DNA of 64,000 bases. Origin: Diogma glabrata (Eukaryota; Arthropoda; Insecta; Diptera; Cylindrotomidae). The stretch is from positions 393,682,820 through 393,746,819 of the forward strand of contig OY856187.1 of NCBI GenBank assembly GCA_963693315.1. The letters run 5' to 3'. The notes under the pieces were generated by a model. That model was not told the origin of the DNA. It did no database searches and worked only from the letters and a program-made list of their open reading frames with translations. Of this stretch, positions 22,220 to 51,692 are shown piece by piece. Both the position numbers and the translations under genes were made by a program. Numbering within the stretch: position 1 is the stretch's first letter; each line of letters opens with the position of its first letter.

Positions 22220-23146
22220 CTCCTCTACAGATTATTTCAGTGAGATGTATTGTGTATAGTCCTTTTAACTGTTACTTGATGTAGGATCTCCTAAGATTTT
22301 ATTGAAACAGATCCCATCGGGTGTTGCTAGGCTTTACTCAGTCTTACCCTTGTTGATCAAAATATTCCAAATGTTAAATGCACATAAATTCTTTTCGTTT
22401 AAGTATCGTTAGGGAGGAACGATTCTGCTAACCTCTCCTTAGCTAAGATAAACTTATCCTTTACCGTAGTAACATCTTCGATCCTTCCGAAAATACCTAA
22501 AGAATTCCTGCCTCGAAATTTTCACTGTCTATTTGTCTTGCCACAATAGATTATCACCACTGGAAGCGATTACAAAACCAATTTTGATTCCACCAAAACA
22601 CAATTTGATTCCGAGATGGGGTCTATGGATCTGTCATCGGTCTTCAACATAAGGTGTTGGCATTTTTTCCATCCCGACAACTTAAAACTTTAATGTTGTA
22701 ACATATGTATGACTAATCTAATTAACATACAAGACAAATGTTATTCTTCCCATTAAATTAACTTAAATAATTAAGCAAGTCATCAACCAAAACAAATAAC
22801 AAATAATATAGAACAAAATAAGTATATTCAACTTAGCTCAGATGTCTAAATTCTCATAATGTATTTTTAAATGATGAAATTTAACCTACATAAAATTATA
22901 TTAAAATTGATGACTGCAACCTAAAATATTACAAAATAAAATAATATTAAATTTATGCAAATTTAAATTTCCTGTGACGTTAAACGTTTCTCAGACCGGC
23001 ATTCCTGAGATTGCACACTTGTGAGTTGTCGAGATCCTGTCTTTTTTTCTCACAACAAACTTAGGTCGACCTATCTTAATCTCTGCTCCGAGCAGAGTGC
23101 TACGAAAGTTATAAACTGTTTCGCGTTAGCTCATCAATACGTTGTC
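22220..23146. other. No gene recognised
   Basis: 22220-22690 has higher GC than its surroundings and may be more of the putative LINE fragment on the minus strand. 22690-22980 is AT-rich. 22980-23140 is again more GC-rich (for example 'ctctgctccgagcagagtg', a small palindrome). No ORF or known RNA was recognised. Confidence 0.35.
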
Positions 23147-24240
23147 GGAAAATTAAAACAGATCATAAATTAACATAATTTAGTGAAAAGATGATACACT
23201 CAGCAAACTACTCAAAAACCTCTTCATTTAGCGTTTCGAGAAAATATTACAAAATCACAAATTCATATTTCTTTCAAAATTTCCAAAAAATTGTAAAAAT
23301 TAAATAAAATCAAACTTTTTTTAAAATTCCAAAAATTAGAATAAAATCAAATATTTAAACTTTTTCTAAATTCCAATATATAATATTCAAAAAATTCTTA
23401 AAAATTCAAACTTTTCCAAAATTCTAAAAATATTGCAAAAATTATTACTAAATCAAAAATTCAAACTTTTTTCAAAATTCCAAAAATTATAATAAAATCA
23501 AAAATTTAAAATTTTTCAAAATTCAAAAAATATTCCAAAAACTCTTACAAAATCAAAAATTAAAACTTTTTCCAAAATTCTAAAAATATTGCAGAAATTA
23601 TTACAAAATCAAAAATACAAACTTTAACAAAAACTATATAACAAATTCAAAAATTTCCATGTCCAATTTCATTTTCAATTACATTTACGTCATAAAAACA
23701 GCTACATTTTTTTTTCAAAAAATTGGCTAAAAAAATAGAAGAAATCATTTTTTGACACACTTGACAACATTTTTTTGACACACTTATAATGCCATAATTC
23801 TCAATAATAATAACAAAATTTCATTTCAAACAAATAATTAAATTTATTTTTTTCCAAAAAATTGGGTAAAAAAATAAATAAAAATCTTTCTTTTGACACA
23901 CTTAACAACATTTTTCTTGACACACTTGACGATTTTTTTGACATACTTCCGGCTACATTTTTTTTTCAAAGTTACAGTTATCGAACACATCGTCCTTTCG
24001 GCTCTTACCATTGAGTGTACCTATTTTTAGAATTCAAAATTTTTCAAATCTCTTCAGCCGTTTTCTAGATTTCGTCGGTTGTGACGGAAGGCCGGCAGAC
24101 AGACATAAATTTTTTTTTTTTGCTTTTTTAGAATCAGTAGGTCCTAAAACGTCGGGAAATGCTAAAAAACGTGGGGGTAAGAATTTCACTTTGAGCTCAT
24201 GATTTCAATACTTAGGTCTTTCAGACCGAAGTAATGGTGT
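23147..24240 (+). repeat. Interspersed repeat family A, most complete copy
   Basis: It carries all blocks in order: 'cataaattaacataattta', 'gatgatacactcagcaaact', the A-rich array (23220-23680), 'gacacacttgacaacat' blocks, 'acatcgtcctttcggctctt', 'gaatcagtaggtcctaaaac', and the terminal hairpin GGTCTTTCAGACC. It provides the undisturbed reference for the copy split by the Mag element. Confidence 0.8.
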
Positions 24241-25106
24241 TTTGTAGAACAAAAGATTTACACATCGAATTGGGTATCGAATGTTTTTCTGACCTGTAAT
24301 TTCAATTCGAGTAATAAAACCACAATAATTTAAGTTATATATTTTATGTTATATCTTCAAAGAATTTAATTAAAAATAAAATTAGTTTTGGTAAATCGAA
24401 TCAAAACCCTTAACTTATAAAACCAATATTATTAAAGCACTTAGTGATGAACATAAAAATTTAAAAAAAAAACAAACCTCTTGTTAAAACTAAATATAAT
24501 TAAAACTTACTGGAATTTTGAATTATATCATAGAATTCAATTAAATTAAAAAAAATTGTATACAGATAACCCGAGTTCATGTTGACCAAATTAGTATTAA
24601 TTCTGTAAAATTGGAGCAATAAATTTTTTTATAATATAATTTTTCAATATTCATTATTATATGTATATCCTTTAAGCTCTTTTACTTATTTATGTAATTT
24701 AAAAAAAAAAAATTTTTGTTCCCACAAATTCAATGAACAATTTTAAAAATTATAATATAATATCTATCACTAATTTTCGTATTAACTATCAATGGATCCG
24801 GTTTTACTTGACTTTCAATTCATTTTATAATAATCCTTACTCAAAAATATATTCTTATTTTACTAATTTAAAAATTATTTATGTAATATATAAATAGATT
24901 CATCAAAAACTATAAATAGATCAAGCTTTTTGATTTAATTTAATTACATTCAATTACATATTACATAACTAAAACTATTATCTGATTATTAATAAAATTC
25001 AAATATATTATAATTGTAATAATAATAGTAATAATCACAAATAAATATATATATAGTTTAATTAAAATAGTTTTATAGTAATAAACGATTGAGTAAAAAT
25101 ATTTGC
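24241..25106. other. AT-rich DNA downstream of the GPR107 stop codon
   Basis: Very AT-rich, with no ORF. Being just 3' of the last GPR107 exon on the minus strand, the part next to 25106 should hold its 3' UTR. A clear minus-strand AATAAA was not located with confidence. Confidence 0.4.
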
Positions 25107-43636
<18,530 letters not shown>

Positions 43637-43702
43637 ATTGAATAAAATGTTTTTTTAATAATATTTTGTGTTAATTTATTTTTATATTTTTTAATGTTTT
43701 TC

Positions 43703-43710
43703 TATCGATA
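43703..43710. promoter_or_regulatory. DRE-type core promoter motif upstream of GPR107
   Basis: TATCGATA is the palindromic DRE bound by DREF/BEAF-32 at insect housekeeping promoters. It lies 67 bp upstream of the GPR107 ATG on the minus strand. No TATA box fits, and the gene's expected broad expression agrees with a DRE promoter. Motif seen directly; function inferred. Confidence 0.6.
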
Positions 43711-44061
43711 AACTTCACAAATTAAAACTTTGAGCTGTCAAATGTCTATGGATTTATTTTAGAATGTATGGATTGGAAGACTATTTTCGAAATTCGGAGA
43801 TTTCGAAAAGTATGTCGTTTGTTTGACAGTTAAATTTAAAAAAAAAATCGTTTCATCGTTTTGTAATTGCAGCAATGTTCTCGGTCTTAAAAGAAATCGA
43901 AAAGACACCTATGGTGCGTACCCGACCATTTTGAATTTCCTTAAAACTTCGATAATCTTTAGTATTGTTACGGTTATAGCAAAATCATAACAAAACACTA
44001 CAACAAATTAATGAAACGAATAGTGTTTTGTTAAACCTGCGACGATAACATCAATCAACAG

Positions 44062-44254
44062 ATGGAGATAGTCAACAATAACATGGCTACAACCAAGGAT
44101 GAAATCAGTTTGAACGTCAAACAAATAATGGACGAGATACTTCTCGAAATATCTACTACGTTACGCGAGGAAGTAGCCAGAGCTCATCAAGAAGTGAAAG
44201 AGCTAGAGCAGAAAGTACTTGATGAAAACAAAAACGTACTTTCAAAAGTAGATG
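44062..44254 (+). pseudogene. Old Gypsy Gag, first part
   Basis: MEIVNNNMATTKDEISLNVK, then a helical region VARAHQEVKELEQKVLDENK ending SKVD at the GATG duplication. Removing the insertion joins SKVD to DFEIGLQDVENAK at 50150 with the frame kept. Confidence 0.75.
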
Positions 44255-44749
44255 TGTGGATGTTATTGTGGTATCTCAGTGAAACTCAGGGAAGAGTAAG
44301 TAGTAGCTGTATCCTTGAAGGTCGATTTCCTTAGAGTTGATTGATGGCTTATATACATATACAATTACTTTCTAGTTTCTATAAAACAAACAAATCAATT
44401 CACGTTGCAGTAGATCAATATGGCGTTGCATTAAACGTTTAATAAAACAAACAAGTTATACTGCTTAGTTAAAACAAACTTTTTAATATATTGTTAGATA
44501 TAATGCACAACTGACAGTAGATGTACAAACAAATGCATCAACAAATTTTTTATATTCTATAATCAACAAATTTTAGAACTTTTTCGAATTGATTAAAAAT
44601 CTTAAAACAATAGAATAAATTTACTAGTCTTAAAAACGTTTTGCTCAACAATGACATGGCTAGACGTTAACATGGATGGATCTATATAAAAATTTATTAA
44701 AGCTGATCGCAACCAACACTTTATTAAAAACTAAAGCTAGTTCGCCACA
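44255..44749 (-). repeat. 3' LTR of the CsRn1-type element
   Basis: 495 bp; on the minus strand it begins TGTGGCGAACTAGC and ends CATCCACA. Differences from the other LTR seen by eye: c/a near 44315, c/g near 44466 and a/g near 44577. Confidence 0.95.
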
Positions 44750-44889
44750 TACACCCCCTTATCAGTGATATTGTTTAATCAATATCACGTAAGGGTGTGT
44801 TTACACCATTTGGCGAGAATATTAACAATGACAATTCATTAAATTAGAAATATTTGAAAATATATGAATAACGCAAGAAAAATTGTTTT

Positions 44890-47800
44890 TTATTTAATGA
44901 TGGACGTCAAAAATATAGATGGTGGACGCGTGATCCTTCCAGTTCTAGTGGTGAAAGTTTGAGGCTGTAAATTGAAATGCACTGTTTTTTTGGTTTTGAT
45001 CACGGGGTCAGCCATAGGATTTTGATCTTGCTTCGAAGAATCTGAAACTGGGATCGAAATTTGATCGGAGTTAGAGTCGTGACTTTCTTTCGTAGAAGTC
45101 GAAACAGAAGTCGAAGGAGAGTGCTGAGGAGAACTATGAATTAAAGGTTCGTGAACTGTTAGTGGTTCGTCAGACTTAGTGTTATATTGATAACTCGGTT
45201 TAAGTCTGTCGATACTAACTTTTGACGTTCTACCTTTAATTTCAATAGTGAAAGTTTTGTCATCTCTGTCGATGACAAGAAAAGGTCCGTCATATGGTTG
45301 CTGCAACGATCTACGAACCGTATCTACTCTGAGAAAAACAAGTGAACATGTTTTTAAATCGTTGAAAACAAAAACGTTGTTTGTAGAATGACGAGAAGAA
45401 GTAACAGGTCGGAGATTGCTAAAATGTTGTTTGAGATTAGTTACAAACTCCGATTGTGGAACCAATGTCGTTTGTTCCGATAGAAAGTGCCCCGGCAAGC
45501 GTAAGGTAGATCCATACACTAATTCCGCGGAGGTAGATTTAAAATCTTCCCGAAAAGCTGTACGCAGTCCAAGAAGTATCGTCGGGAGAGTACGTGTCCA
45601 ATCTTGTCGATCATGACACATTATGGCCGCTTTCAACGTTCGGTGAAAACGCTCGATCATGCCATTACATTTAGGATTGTAAGCTGTGGTTCGACGATGT
45701 TCGAAACCTAACAGCTTTGAAAGTTCCGAATATAATTGAGATTCAAATTGTGACCCTCGATCGGTCACAATGAAATTAGGAACACCAAAGCGAGATATCC
45801 ATCCAGAGTAAACAGCAGTGGCTACGGTTGCAGCCGTAATTTCTGGGATTGGTATTGCTTCAGGCCATCTTGTGTATCTGTCGATCAGAGTTACACAATA
45901 CCGTTGTCCTTCAGACGAAGGCATCGGTCCAATGATATCTAAATGAACTTCGGAAAATCTTTCTGAAGTTGAAGAGTAATTAGATAGAGGAGATCGAGTG
46001 TGTCTTGAAACTTTTGATTTCTGACACTGTAAACAGTTTCGAGTCATTTCCCGGACATCTTTTTTTATTGACGGCCAGACCACGGCGTCAGTCAGTAATT
46101 TAATAGAAGCGTTGATTCCAGGATGAGAAAGGTTGTGCATTTGCACGAAAACGGTTTGGCGGAACTGTTTTGGAATAAATGGACGTTGTTTCCTCGTTGA
46201 AACGTCGCAGTAAATAAATTTGTCAGAGCGGAAGGATAGAGGAAACTGTTGGAATTTAAGCGTCGTGCTGTATTCCGAAAGTAACTCCTTCAACTCTAAA
46301 TCGGTAGTTTGAGCATCGGCGATTGCCGAATAATCGATGCTCTCAGGTAACTGGAGTTGATCAATGCGTGACAAAGCGTCAGCAACAACATTGTCAATTC
46401 CAGATACGTGTCGTATGTCAGTTGTAAATTGGCTGATAAAATCCAGATGACGAAATTGTCTAGGACTAGCTTTGTCTGGATTTTGCGACAAGGCATAAAT
46501 TAATGGTTTATGATCGGTGAATAGGATGAAGTTTCGCCCTTCTAGAAGGTAACGAAAGTGTTTGATGGCTAAATAAGCCGCCAAAAGTTCACGATCATAA
46601 GCGCTGTAGCGCTTTTGCGTTTCCGTTAATCGAACAGAAAAGAAACTGAGAGGCTGCCATGAATCAGTGACGAGTTGTTGAACGACTGCACCAATCGCTG
46701 TGTCGGAGGCGTCGACCATGATAGCGAGTTGGGCATCAAGAGATGGATGTGCGAGCATCTTTGCGTCTCTGAGTTTGGTTTTGCAATTTGCAAAAGCTGC
46801 AAGAGAATCTTTTGACCAGTTAATTGGTCGTTTGTCGTTCTTTTTAGAGCCTTTAAGAAAATCGTTTAGCAAGGCTTGGTCACCGGCAGCGTGTGGAATG
46901 AAACGACGGTAAAAGTTGATCATTCCGAGGAAACGACGGAGATCTTTGACCATTTGTGGAGTGGGAAAACTGGAAATTATGTCCACTCGTTCGCGTGTTG
47001 GTCTAATTCCGTCGGAGGAGATGGTATGACCTAGGAAATTAATCTCGGCTTGTGCGAAGTTACATTTGCTGAGGTTAATGATCATACCGGCGTCTTGCAG
47101 TTTCTGAAAGACGAGTTTAAGATGTCCTCTGTGTTCAGCATAAGACGTAGATGCGACAAGGAGGTCGTCTAAGTAGACGAAGCAGAAGTCTAAACCACGT
47201 AAAATGGTATGCATGTGTCGCTGAAACGTCTGACCGGCGTTTCGTAAACCGAAGCCCATTCGGGTAAATTCGAATAATCCGAATGGAGTAGAAATAGCCG
47301 TCTTCGGGATATCATGTGGTTCAATCGGTATCTGGTGGTAAGCTCGCACTAGGTCGATAGTTGAGAAAATGTTGCAACCATTCAGTTGTTGCGAAAAATC
47401 CTGTAGAAAGGGAATGTTGTATTTGTCAGGAACAGTGACTTTATTTAAGCCACGGTAATCCCCGCAAACACGAAAACCACCATTTTTCTTCTCGACCAAG
47501 TGTAGGGGACTGGACCATTGACTGCTAGAAGGTCTGCAGATACCTTCCTGTAACAGTATGTCGAACTCAGTCTTGGCAGCTTTGAGTTTGTCTGCCGCTA
47601 GTCTGCGAGTTTTGCAGGAGACTGGAGGTCCAGTTGTGATGATAGCATGTGTTACATCATGTTTCACAGCTAGAGAGAGACCTGAGTCAAAGGTTAGTTC
47701 TTTGAACTCGCGCAATAACTCGTTGATTTCACGAGGTAATTTGTCATTAACGAGAACAGATAAAGAAGGAGTAGAAATAGGCGCTGTTCCCGCTGACGTG

Positions 47801-48222
47801 AAAATGTCAGATAGTGGATCAATAATACGTCTCCGTTTAATGTCAACCAATATGCCGTATTTATCAAGAAAGTCTGCTCCAATTATCGGAACTGTGACAT
47901 TGGCAATAATAAAATTGTGAACGAATGTACGTCGAAGTCCTAGTGTCAACGTTAATGTTTTCGTCCCATAAGTCGACACAGTCGTAGAATTAGCTGCAAC
48001 CAAGGTAAGGGGAGACGTTATACTAAATTTTTGAGCGGAAGTAGCTGGAAGGACTGACACTTCGGCTCCAGTATCAATTAGGAATTTTAGTTGATTAATG
48101 GTATCGAAAACCATTAATCGATAAAGGTTACGGCTGTCACCACATTCCGCTATTTGCGGTGAGCCTGTTCGTTTTTTGAACTTTCTTTGAAAATAGAATA
48201 TTGCGAACAATTTGGATGGCAT
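44890..48222 (-). CDS. pol: CsRn1-type Pol: protease, RT, RNase H, integrase
   Basis: Open for 1110 codons from the frame start at 48222. Translation probably enters by -1 frameshifting at 48171 and not at an ATG. Domains (residues of this frame): protease [13 protein letters not shown] (D50); RT 220-400 with [12 protein letters not shown] (D290) and [10 protein letters not shown] (D352, D353); RNase H VDASDTA (D504), DRELLA (E545), FTDHKPL (D570), ADALSR (D615); integrase zinc H696-H700-C730-C733, and DDE D762 (HLDIIGP), D821 (VTDRGSQF), E857 (MIERFH). A basic, Ser-rich tail ends ILTSIIK. All catalytic residues are kept, so it looks functional. Confidence 0.95.
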   Translation of the reverse strand: MPSKLFAIFYFQRKFKKRTGSPQIAECGDSRNLYRLMVFDTINQLKFLIDTGAEVSVLPATSAQKFSITSPLTLVAANSTTVSTYGTKTLTLTLGLRRTFVHNFIIANVTVPIIGADFLDKYGILVDIKRRRIIDPLSDIFTSAGTAPISTPSLSVLVNDKLPREINELLREFKELTFDSGLSLAVKHDVTHAIITTGPPVSCKTRRLAADKLKAAKTEFDILLQEGICRPSSSQWSSPLHLVEKKNGGFRVCGDYRGLNKVTVPDKYNIPFLQDFSQQLNGCNIFSTIDLVRAYHQIPIEPHDIPKTAISTPFGLFEFTRMGFGLRNAGQTFQRHMHTILRGLDFCFVYLDDLLVASTSYAEHRGHLKLVFQKLQDAGMIINLSKCNFAQAEINFLGHTISSDGIRPTRERVDIISSFPTPQMVKDLRRFLGMINFYRRFIPHAAGDQALLNDFLKGSKKNDKRPINWSKDSLAAFANCKTKLRDAKMLAHPSLDAQLAIMVDASDTAIGAVVQQLVTDSWQPLSFFSVRLTETQKRYSAYDRELLAAYLAIKHFRYLLEGRNFILFTDHKPLIYALSQNPDKASPRQFRHLDFISQFTTDIRHVSGIDNVVADALSRIDQLQLPESIDYSAIADAQTTDLELKELLSEYSTTLKFQQFPLSFRSDKFIYCDVSTRKQRPFIPKQFRQTVFVQMHNLSHPGINASIKLLTDAVVWPSIKKDVREMTRNCLQCQKSKVSRHTRSPLSNYSSTSERFSEVHLDIIGPMPSSEGQRYCVTLIDRYTRWPEAIPIPEITAATVATAVYSGWISRFGVPNFIVTDRGSQFESQLYSELSKLLGFEHRRTTAYNPKCNGMIERFHRTLKAAIMCHDRQDWTRTLPTILLGLRTAFREDFKSTSAELVYGSTLRLPGHFLSEQTTLVPQSEFVTNLKQHFSNLRPVTSSRHSTNNVFVFNDLKTCSLVFLRVDTVRRSLQQPYDGPFLVIDRDDKTFTIEIKGRTSKVSIDRLKPSYQYNTKSDEPLTVHEPLIHSSPQHSPSTSVSTSTKESHDSNSDQISIPVSDSSKQDQNPMADPVIKTKKTVHFNLQPQTFTTRTGRITRPPSIFLTSIIK
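48132..48177 (-). promoter_or_regulatory. -1 ribosomal frameshift signal between gag and pol
   Basis: AAAAAAC (48177-48171) is read in the gag frame as A AAA AAC, the canonical slippery arrangement. After -1 slippage the next codon begins at 48171 (CGA), exactly in the pol frame ([10 protein letters not shown]). A 5-nt spacer GAACA is followed by a possible hairpin (48165-48132): CCGC-AAATA-GCGG inside a GGCTCA / TG(AC)AGCC stem. The gag stop TAG is at 48150. Confidence 0.85.
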
Positions 48223-49184
48223 TTTCTAGCAAGGTTACCGAACTTGTGGTGGTAGAAACAAATACCATTGAAAAACTGAGGAGGACGTGAATTAGATCGT
48301 GATCGAGGTCTACGATCTGTGGCTCGAGAAGTAGTTCGAGATCTAGATCTATTCATGTTAGAAAGTTGTTGGCTTAACGCCGAAATTTGTAGTTCCAATT
48401 TTTTGTTTTGTAGCTCTAGGTTAAGAAATTTTTGCTGGATTAGAGGAGTATCAAGACTAGAAATTGCAGCATGGTTTGAGGAATTGTCGGTATGTTGAGA
48501 ACCTTGAGCTAAACTGCAAATTGGTGCAGATATGAGTGCACTATATACTGCATCGGCGGTGATGGCAACTGCATCAAGAATATCTTTATTTGCTGCAATA
48601 GCGGCTCGAACAAGGGGAGGAAGTTTTTCGCTCCAAATAACCCTTAGGGTTTCATCTTTGAAATTTGCTTTCGCTTCCGATCGCATAGAGCGTAACAGTT
48701 CGGATGGACGTTTGTCACCTAAATCCATCCCACGAAGAACAGTGCGAATTCTGTCTATATCAGACTTTCCCAATCTGGTAAGAAGAGCTTGTTTGATTTG
48801 GTCATATGGACGATCAGGGGCAGGTTGGGCGATTATATCGCTAACCAATTGAGCAAGCTCTGGTGTTAAGGCGCGACAGAAAACCTTATATTTGTATTTT
48901 TGGCTTGTGACTCGATCGCTGCTAAATTGCGATTCGAGTGTGAGGAACCATAAATCTGGTTGAGAATGCCAAAAGGGTATAGGAGTAAATCCTACGGCAT
49001 TAATGTCGATGTCGCGTGTAGCTGCAGGAGTAGTATTACTACTACAAGCTGTTTGATCGTCGGGCGATATTCGGTTATGATTTTTATTAGCTGCTGCTAA
49101 AGCACGTGCAATGGCGGCATCGAGCTCACATTGCGAAAAAAAATTTGGGGATTCATCAGAATCCAGAGGAGGCGTGTCCGCCAT
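48150..49184 (-). CDS. gag: CsRn1-type Gag
   Basis: 344 residues from [20 protein letters not shown]. The matrix/capsid-like region carries [18 protein letters not shown] and [21 protein letters not shown] glutamine-rich helix ([20 protein letters not shown]) precedes an Arg/Ser-rich stretch. Zinc motif [18 protein letters not shown] (residues 309-326) is CX3HX8CX3C, the CHCC type of the CsRn1 lineage in place of the usual CCHC. The last 73 bp overlap the pol frame. Confidence 0.93.
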   Translation of the reverse strand: MADTPPLDSDESPNFFSQCELDAAIARALAAANKNHNRISPDDQTACSSNTTPAATRDIDINAVGFTPIPFWHSQPDLWFLTLESQFSSDRVTSQKYKYKVFCRALTPELAQLVSDIIAQPAPDRPYDQIKQALLTRLGKSDIDRIRTVLRGMDLGDKRPSELLRSMRSEAKANFKDETLRVIWSEKLPPLVRAAIAANKDILDAVAITADAVYSALISAPICSLAQGSQHTDNSSNHAAISSLDTPLIQQKFLNLELQNKKLELQISALSQQLSNMNRSRSRTTSRATDRRPRSRSNSRPPQFFNGICFYHHKFGNLARKCHPNCSQYSIFKESSKNEQAHRK

Positions 49185-49629
49185 CTAAACAATTTTTTTA
49201 TATAAACTATATTAAAATAAAAATACTAGTCTATGTTTGTATACGGAATCGCGTTAATATTTCCGATAAAATTAGGAAAAGTGACTATACTGAATTACAA
49301 ATTCAGTATTTATCTTTAATCACCAAAGAAATAATTCAAATTGAGTTAATTCTAATGTTGATATTTTCCCATTTATAGGTAATATTATTATTTCACCCAC
49401 AAGGTTAATTTAATTATAGTTATATGATAATTAATGATTTAATGATAATTAATTTATAAATTAAAATTTTTTAAAATATAAGTCATGCGGAATGACATTA
49501 ACCAAAATGCTTTTTTTATAATTAATTAAACAATTTTTTATAATTAATTTTTTTATAATTAATTAAACAACCTTTAAATAATTGATCTATTTAATTTATT
49601 TTATGCTTTGAGATACCTGATTGCATCCA
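49185..49629 (-). other. 5' leader of the CsRn1-type element
   Basis: AT-rich, about 450 bp between primer site and gag ATG. It contains 'ataattaatt' repeats near 49430-49570 that could fold. No ORF of note. Confidence 0.7.
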
Positions 49630-49647
49630 GATCACGTCGGGTTACCA
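49630..49647 (-). promoter_or_regulatory. tRNA-Trp-like primer-binding site
   Basis: The plus strand 'gatcacgtcgggttacca' resembles the tRNA-Trp 3' end (ATCACGTCGGGGTCACCA), with two differences. It is three bases inside the 5' LTR. tRNA-Trp priming is a published trait of CsRn1-type elements. Confidence 0.8.
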
Positions 49648-49650
49648 GAT

Positions 49651-50145
49651 TGTGGATGTTATTGTGGTATCTCAGTGAAACTCAGGGAAGAGTAAGTAGT
49701 AGCTGTATCATTGAAGGTCGATTTCCTTAGAGTTGATTGATGGCTTATATACATATACAATTACTTTCTAGTTTCTATAAAACAAACAAATCAATTCACG
49801 TTGCAGTAGATCAATATGGCGTTGCATTAAACGTTTAATAAAACAAACAAGTTATACTGGTTAGTTAAAACAAACTTTTTAATATATTGTTAGATATAAT
49901 GCACAACTGACAGTAGATGTACAAACAAATGCATCAACAAATTTTTTATATTCTATAATCAACAAATTTTAGGACTTTTTCGAATTGATTAAAAATCTTA
50001 AAACAATAGAATAAATTTACTAGTCTTAAAAACGTTTTGCTCAACAATGACATGGCTAGACGTTAACATGGATGGATCTATATAAAAATTTATTAAAGCT
50101 GATCGCAACCAACACTTTATTAAAAACTAAAGCTAGTTCGCCACA
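49651..50145 (-). repeat. 5' LTR of the CsRn1-type element
   Basis: 495 bp, the partner of 44255-44749. On the minus strand it contains a promoter-like 'ctatataaa'-type tract. It is followed outside by the GATG duplication (50146-50149). Confidence 0.95.
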
Positions 50146-50622
50146 GATGATTTTGAGATAGGGTTGCAAGATGTTGAAAATGCTAAAATTACTACACATT
50201 TGGTTCCACTAGTAGCAAATATCAAAATAAAGCCACCATCGTATGATGGTACCACATCTTTCGGCATCTTTAATTTGCAGTTTAAGACCAAAGCGGATTA
50301 AAATGTTTGCAACGCTGAAAAATCGACTTGCTGCATTAATAGTTGCGCTTAAGGGTGAAGCAGCTGAAACACTACAAGCGGTGCCGGAATACGACCGCAA
50401 AACTTATGTAGAGGTGATGATGGCGCTGGAGCGAAAATATGGCAGCGACCATAAAAAGGAATTATACAGGGTTGAGCTAAAACTTCGCCTACAACGAAAT
50501 GGAGAATCTCTTCAGGACTATTTCTCGGCTGTAGAACGAATTGTTTATTTGGCACATTCTAATACTCCACCGTATTTTATGGAGAAGATGAAGATAAAGA
50601 TACTGATGGCATTTGTGATCTA
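50146..50622 (+). pseudogene. Old Gypsy Gag, second part
   Basis: IKPPSYDGTTSFGIFNLQFK, then a frameshift near 50290, then LKGEAAETLQAVPEYDRKTY, MALERKYGSDHKKELYRVEL and GESLQDYFSAVERIVYLAH. This is the Gag pattern of insect Gypsy elements. Sequence is then broken by an AT-rich segment (50623-50818). Confidence 0.8.
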
Positions 50623-50818
50623 GTTACACGAATACAACTCACAATTTTTTTTGTAAATTTACCAAAAATATTGTACATTACAAAAAAATTATTTGAAAAT
50701 GCCAAAAATTTATTTGATTTACAAATTATTTTTGGATTTGAAGGAAAAAAATTGTAGTTTTATCATGTGTTGTATATTTATAAAAATTTTGTAAAGGTGA
50801 CTTTTATTTTTTTGAGTG

Positions 50819-51060
50819 CGGGTAGAGTTGGCTGATGACAACGGTTACAGACCAAGACCACGAGAGAGTGTCAGAAGTGACAGAATTCGATGCTGGTTAT
50901 GTGGCGAGTTGAGTCATATTTCGAGAGAATGAGAAATATTAGAAGAAAACGAGCATGGTCAGCATCGCCTATGCAGCGACGTTCAGCAGACGAACGGGTG
51001 CAAACTAGAAAGGACGATAGAGTAGCACCGCATCAGTTAAACTACTACGAGCCAGCCTAG
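50819..51060 (+). pseudogene. Old Gypsy nucleocapsid remnant
   Basis: RPRESVRSDRIRCWLCGELS, then HISRE and a stop in place of the last Cys. This is a CX2CX4HX4C zinc knuckle that lost its final position. The preceding 200 bp (50623-50818) are A/T-rich and look inserted. Confidence 0.7.
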
Positions 51061-51119
51061 AGGGGCGTAAGCTGGCTCCCACAGCCGATTGCCCCATAAC
51101 CTTCATCCATGTTTCGAGA

Positions 51120-51518
51120 TTGACAAGAGGTGGTGACAACCTTACTGTTATGGCTAATTTTGATGGAAAAGGTTATGTCATCACATTGGATACGGTAGCA
51201 ACAAATACAATTGTCCGCACAGATATAGTGAAAGGGAAACTAAAACCAGCAAAGAGATACCGAATGCAGACGGCAACCGAGGAAAGTGCAAGTATTAAAG
51301 GCAAGCAAATTGTTAACATTGAAAAAGGGAATACTCACTTTCAACATAAAGTGATTGTCGCTGACATTGTGGATGAAGTAATCCTGGAAATGGACTTCAT
51401 GAGGCCAAATGGATTCAAATTCAATGGAAATGTTGAATTGCCACTCCAATTTATTGGTGAAGATTCAAATTGTGTTCGTCGAATAATATTATATCACAGA
51501 GGAAAGCTGCCACCCTAA
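51120..51518 (+). pseudogene. Old Gypsy aspartic protease, active site altered
   Basis: Open for 132 codons: GYVITLDTVATNTIVRTDIV shows D-T-V where the family has D-T-G. Then KVIVADIVDEVILEMDFM carries the second half. The Gly-to-Val change would inactivate it. Confidence 0.75.
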
Positions 51519-51692
51519 TCAGAAACAATCATTTGGGGAAAATGGGGCTGTGGAAGCCAACAACGAACATTAAAATTGTAAAGAAGTCGTTATAGGAAAA
51601 ACCTTAGTTAGATCGGATGCTGACTACAAAATACCAGTAAGGGTTTAAATCTGCCAGACACACAGAAAACATTCAAGAAAGGATCAATCATT

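Larger units (their letters stand above)
44255..50145 (-). mobile_element. Young CsRn1-type Ty3/Gypsy retrotransposon, apparently intact (5,891 bp)
   Basis: Two 495-bp LTRs (44255-44749 and 49651-50145, TGTGG...CCACA) differ at about three positions by eye. They are flanked by GATG duplications (44251-44254 and 50146-50149). Gag and Pol are open. A primer site like tRNA-Trp follows the 5' LTR, and a purine tract (AAGGGGGTGTA) precedes the 3' LTR. The CHCC Gag motif and tRNA-Trp primer are known marks of the CsRn1 lineage. The element sits in an older Gypsy, 0.6 kb upstream of the GPR107 start codon. Confidence 0.95.

Noticed and set aside
45416..47920. Plus-strand ORFs of 66-120 codons opposite the CsRn1 pol
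   Set aside because: Antisense shadows of the long Pol frame.
49630..49647. tRNA-Trp gene fragment
   Set aside because: Only the 3' 18 bases match, three bases inside an LTR. This is a primer-binding site. The same reasoning applies to the tRNA-Leu and tRNA-Tyr matches.
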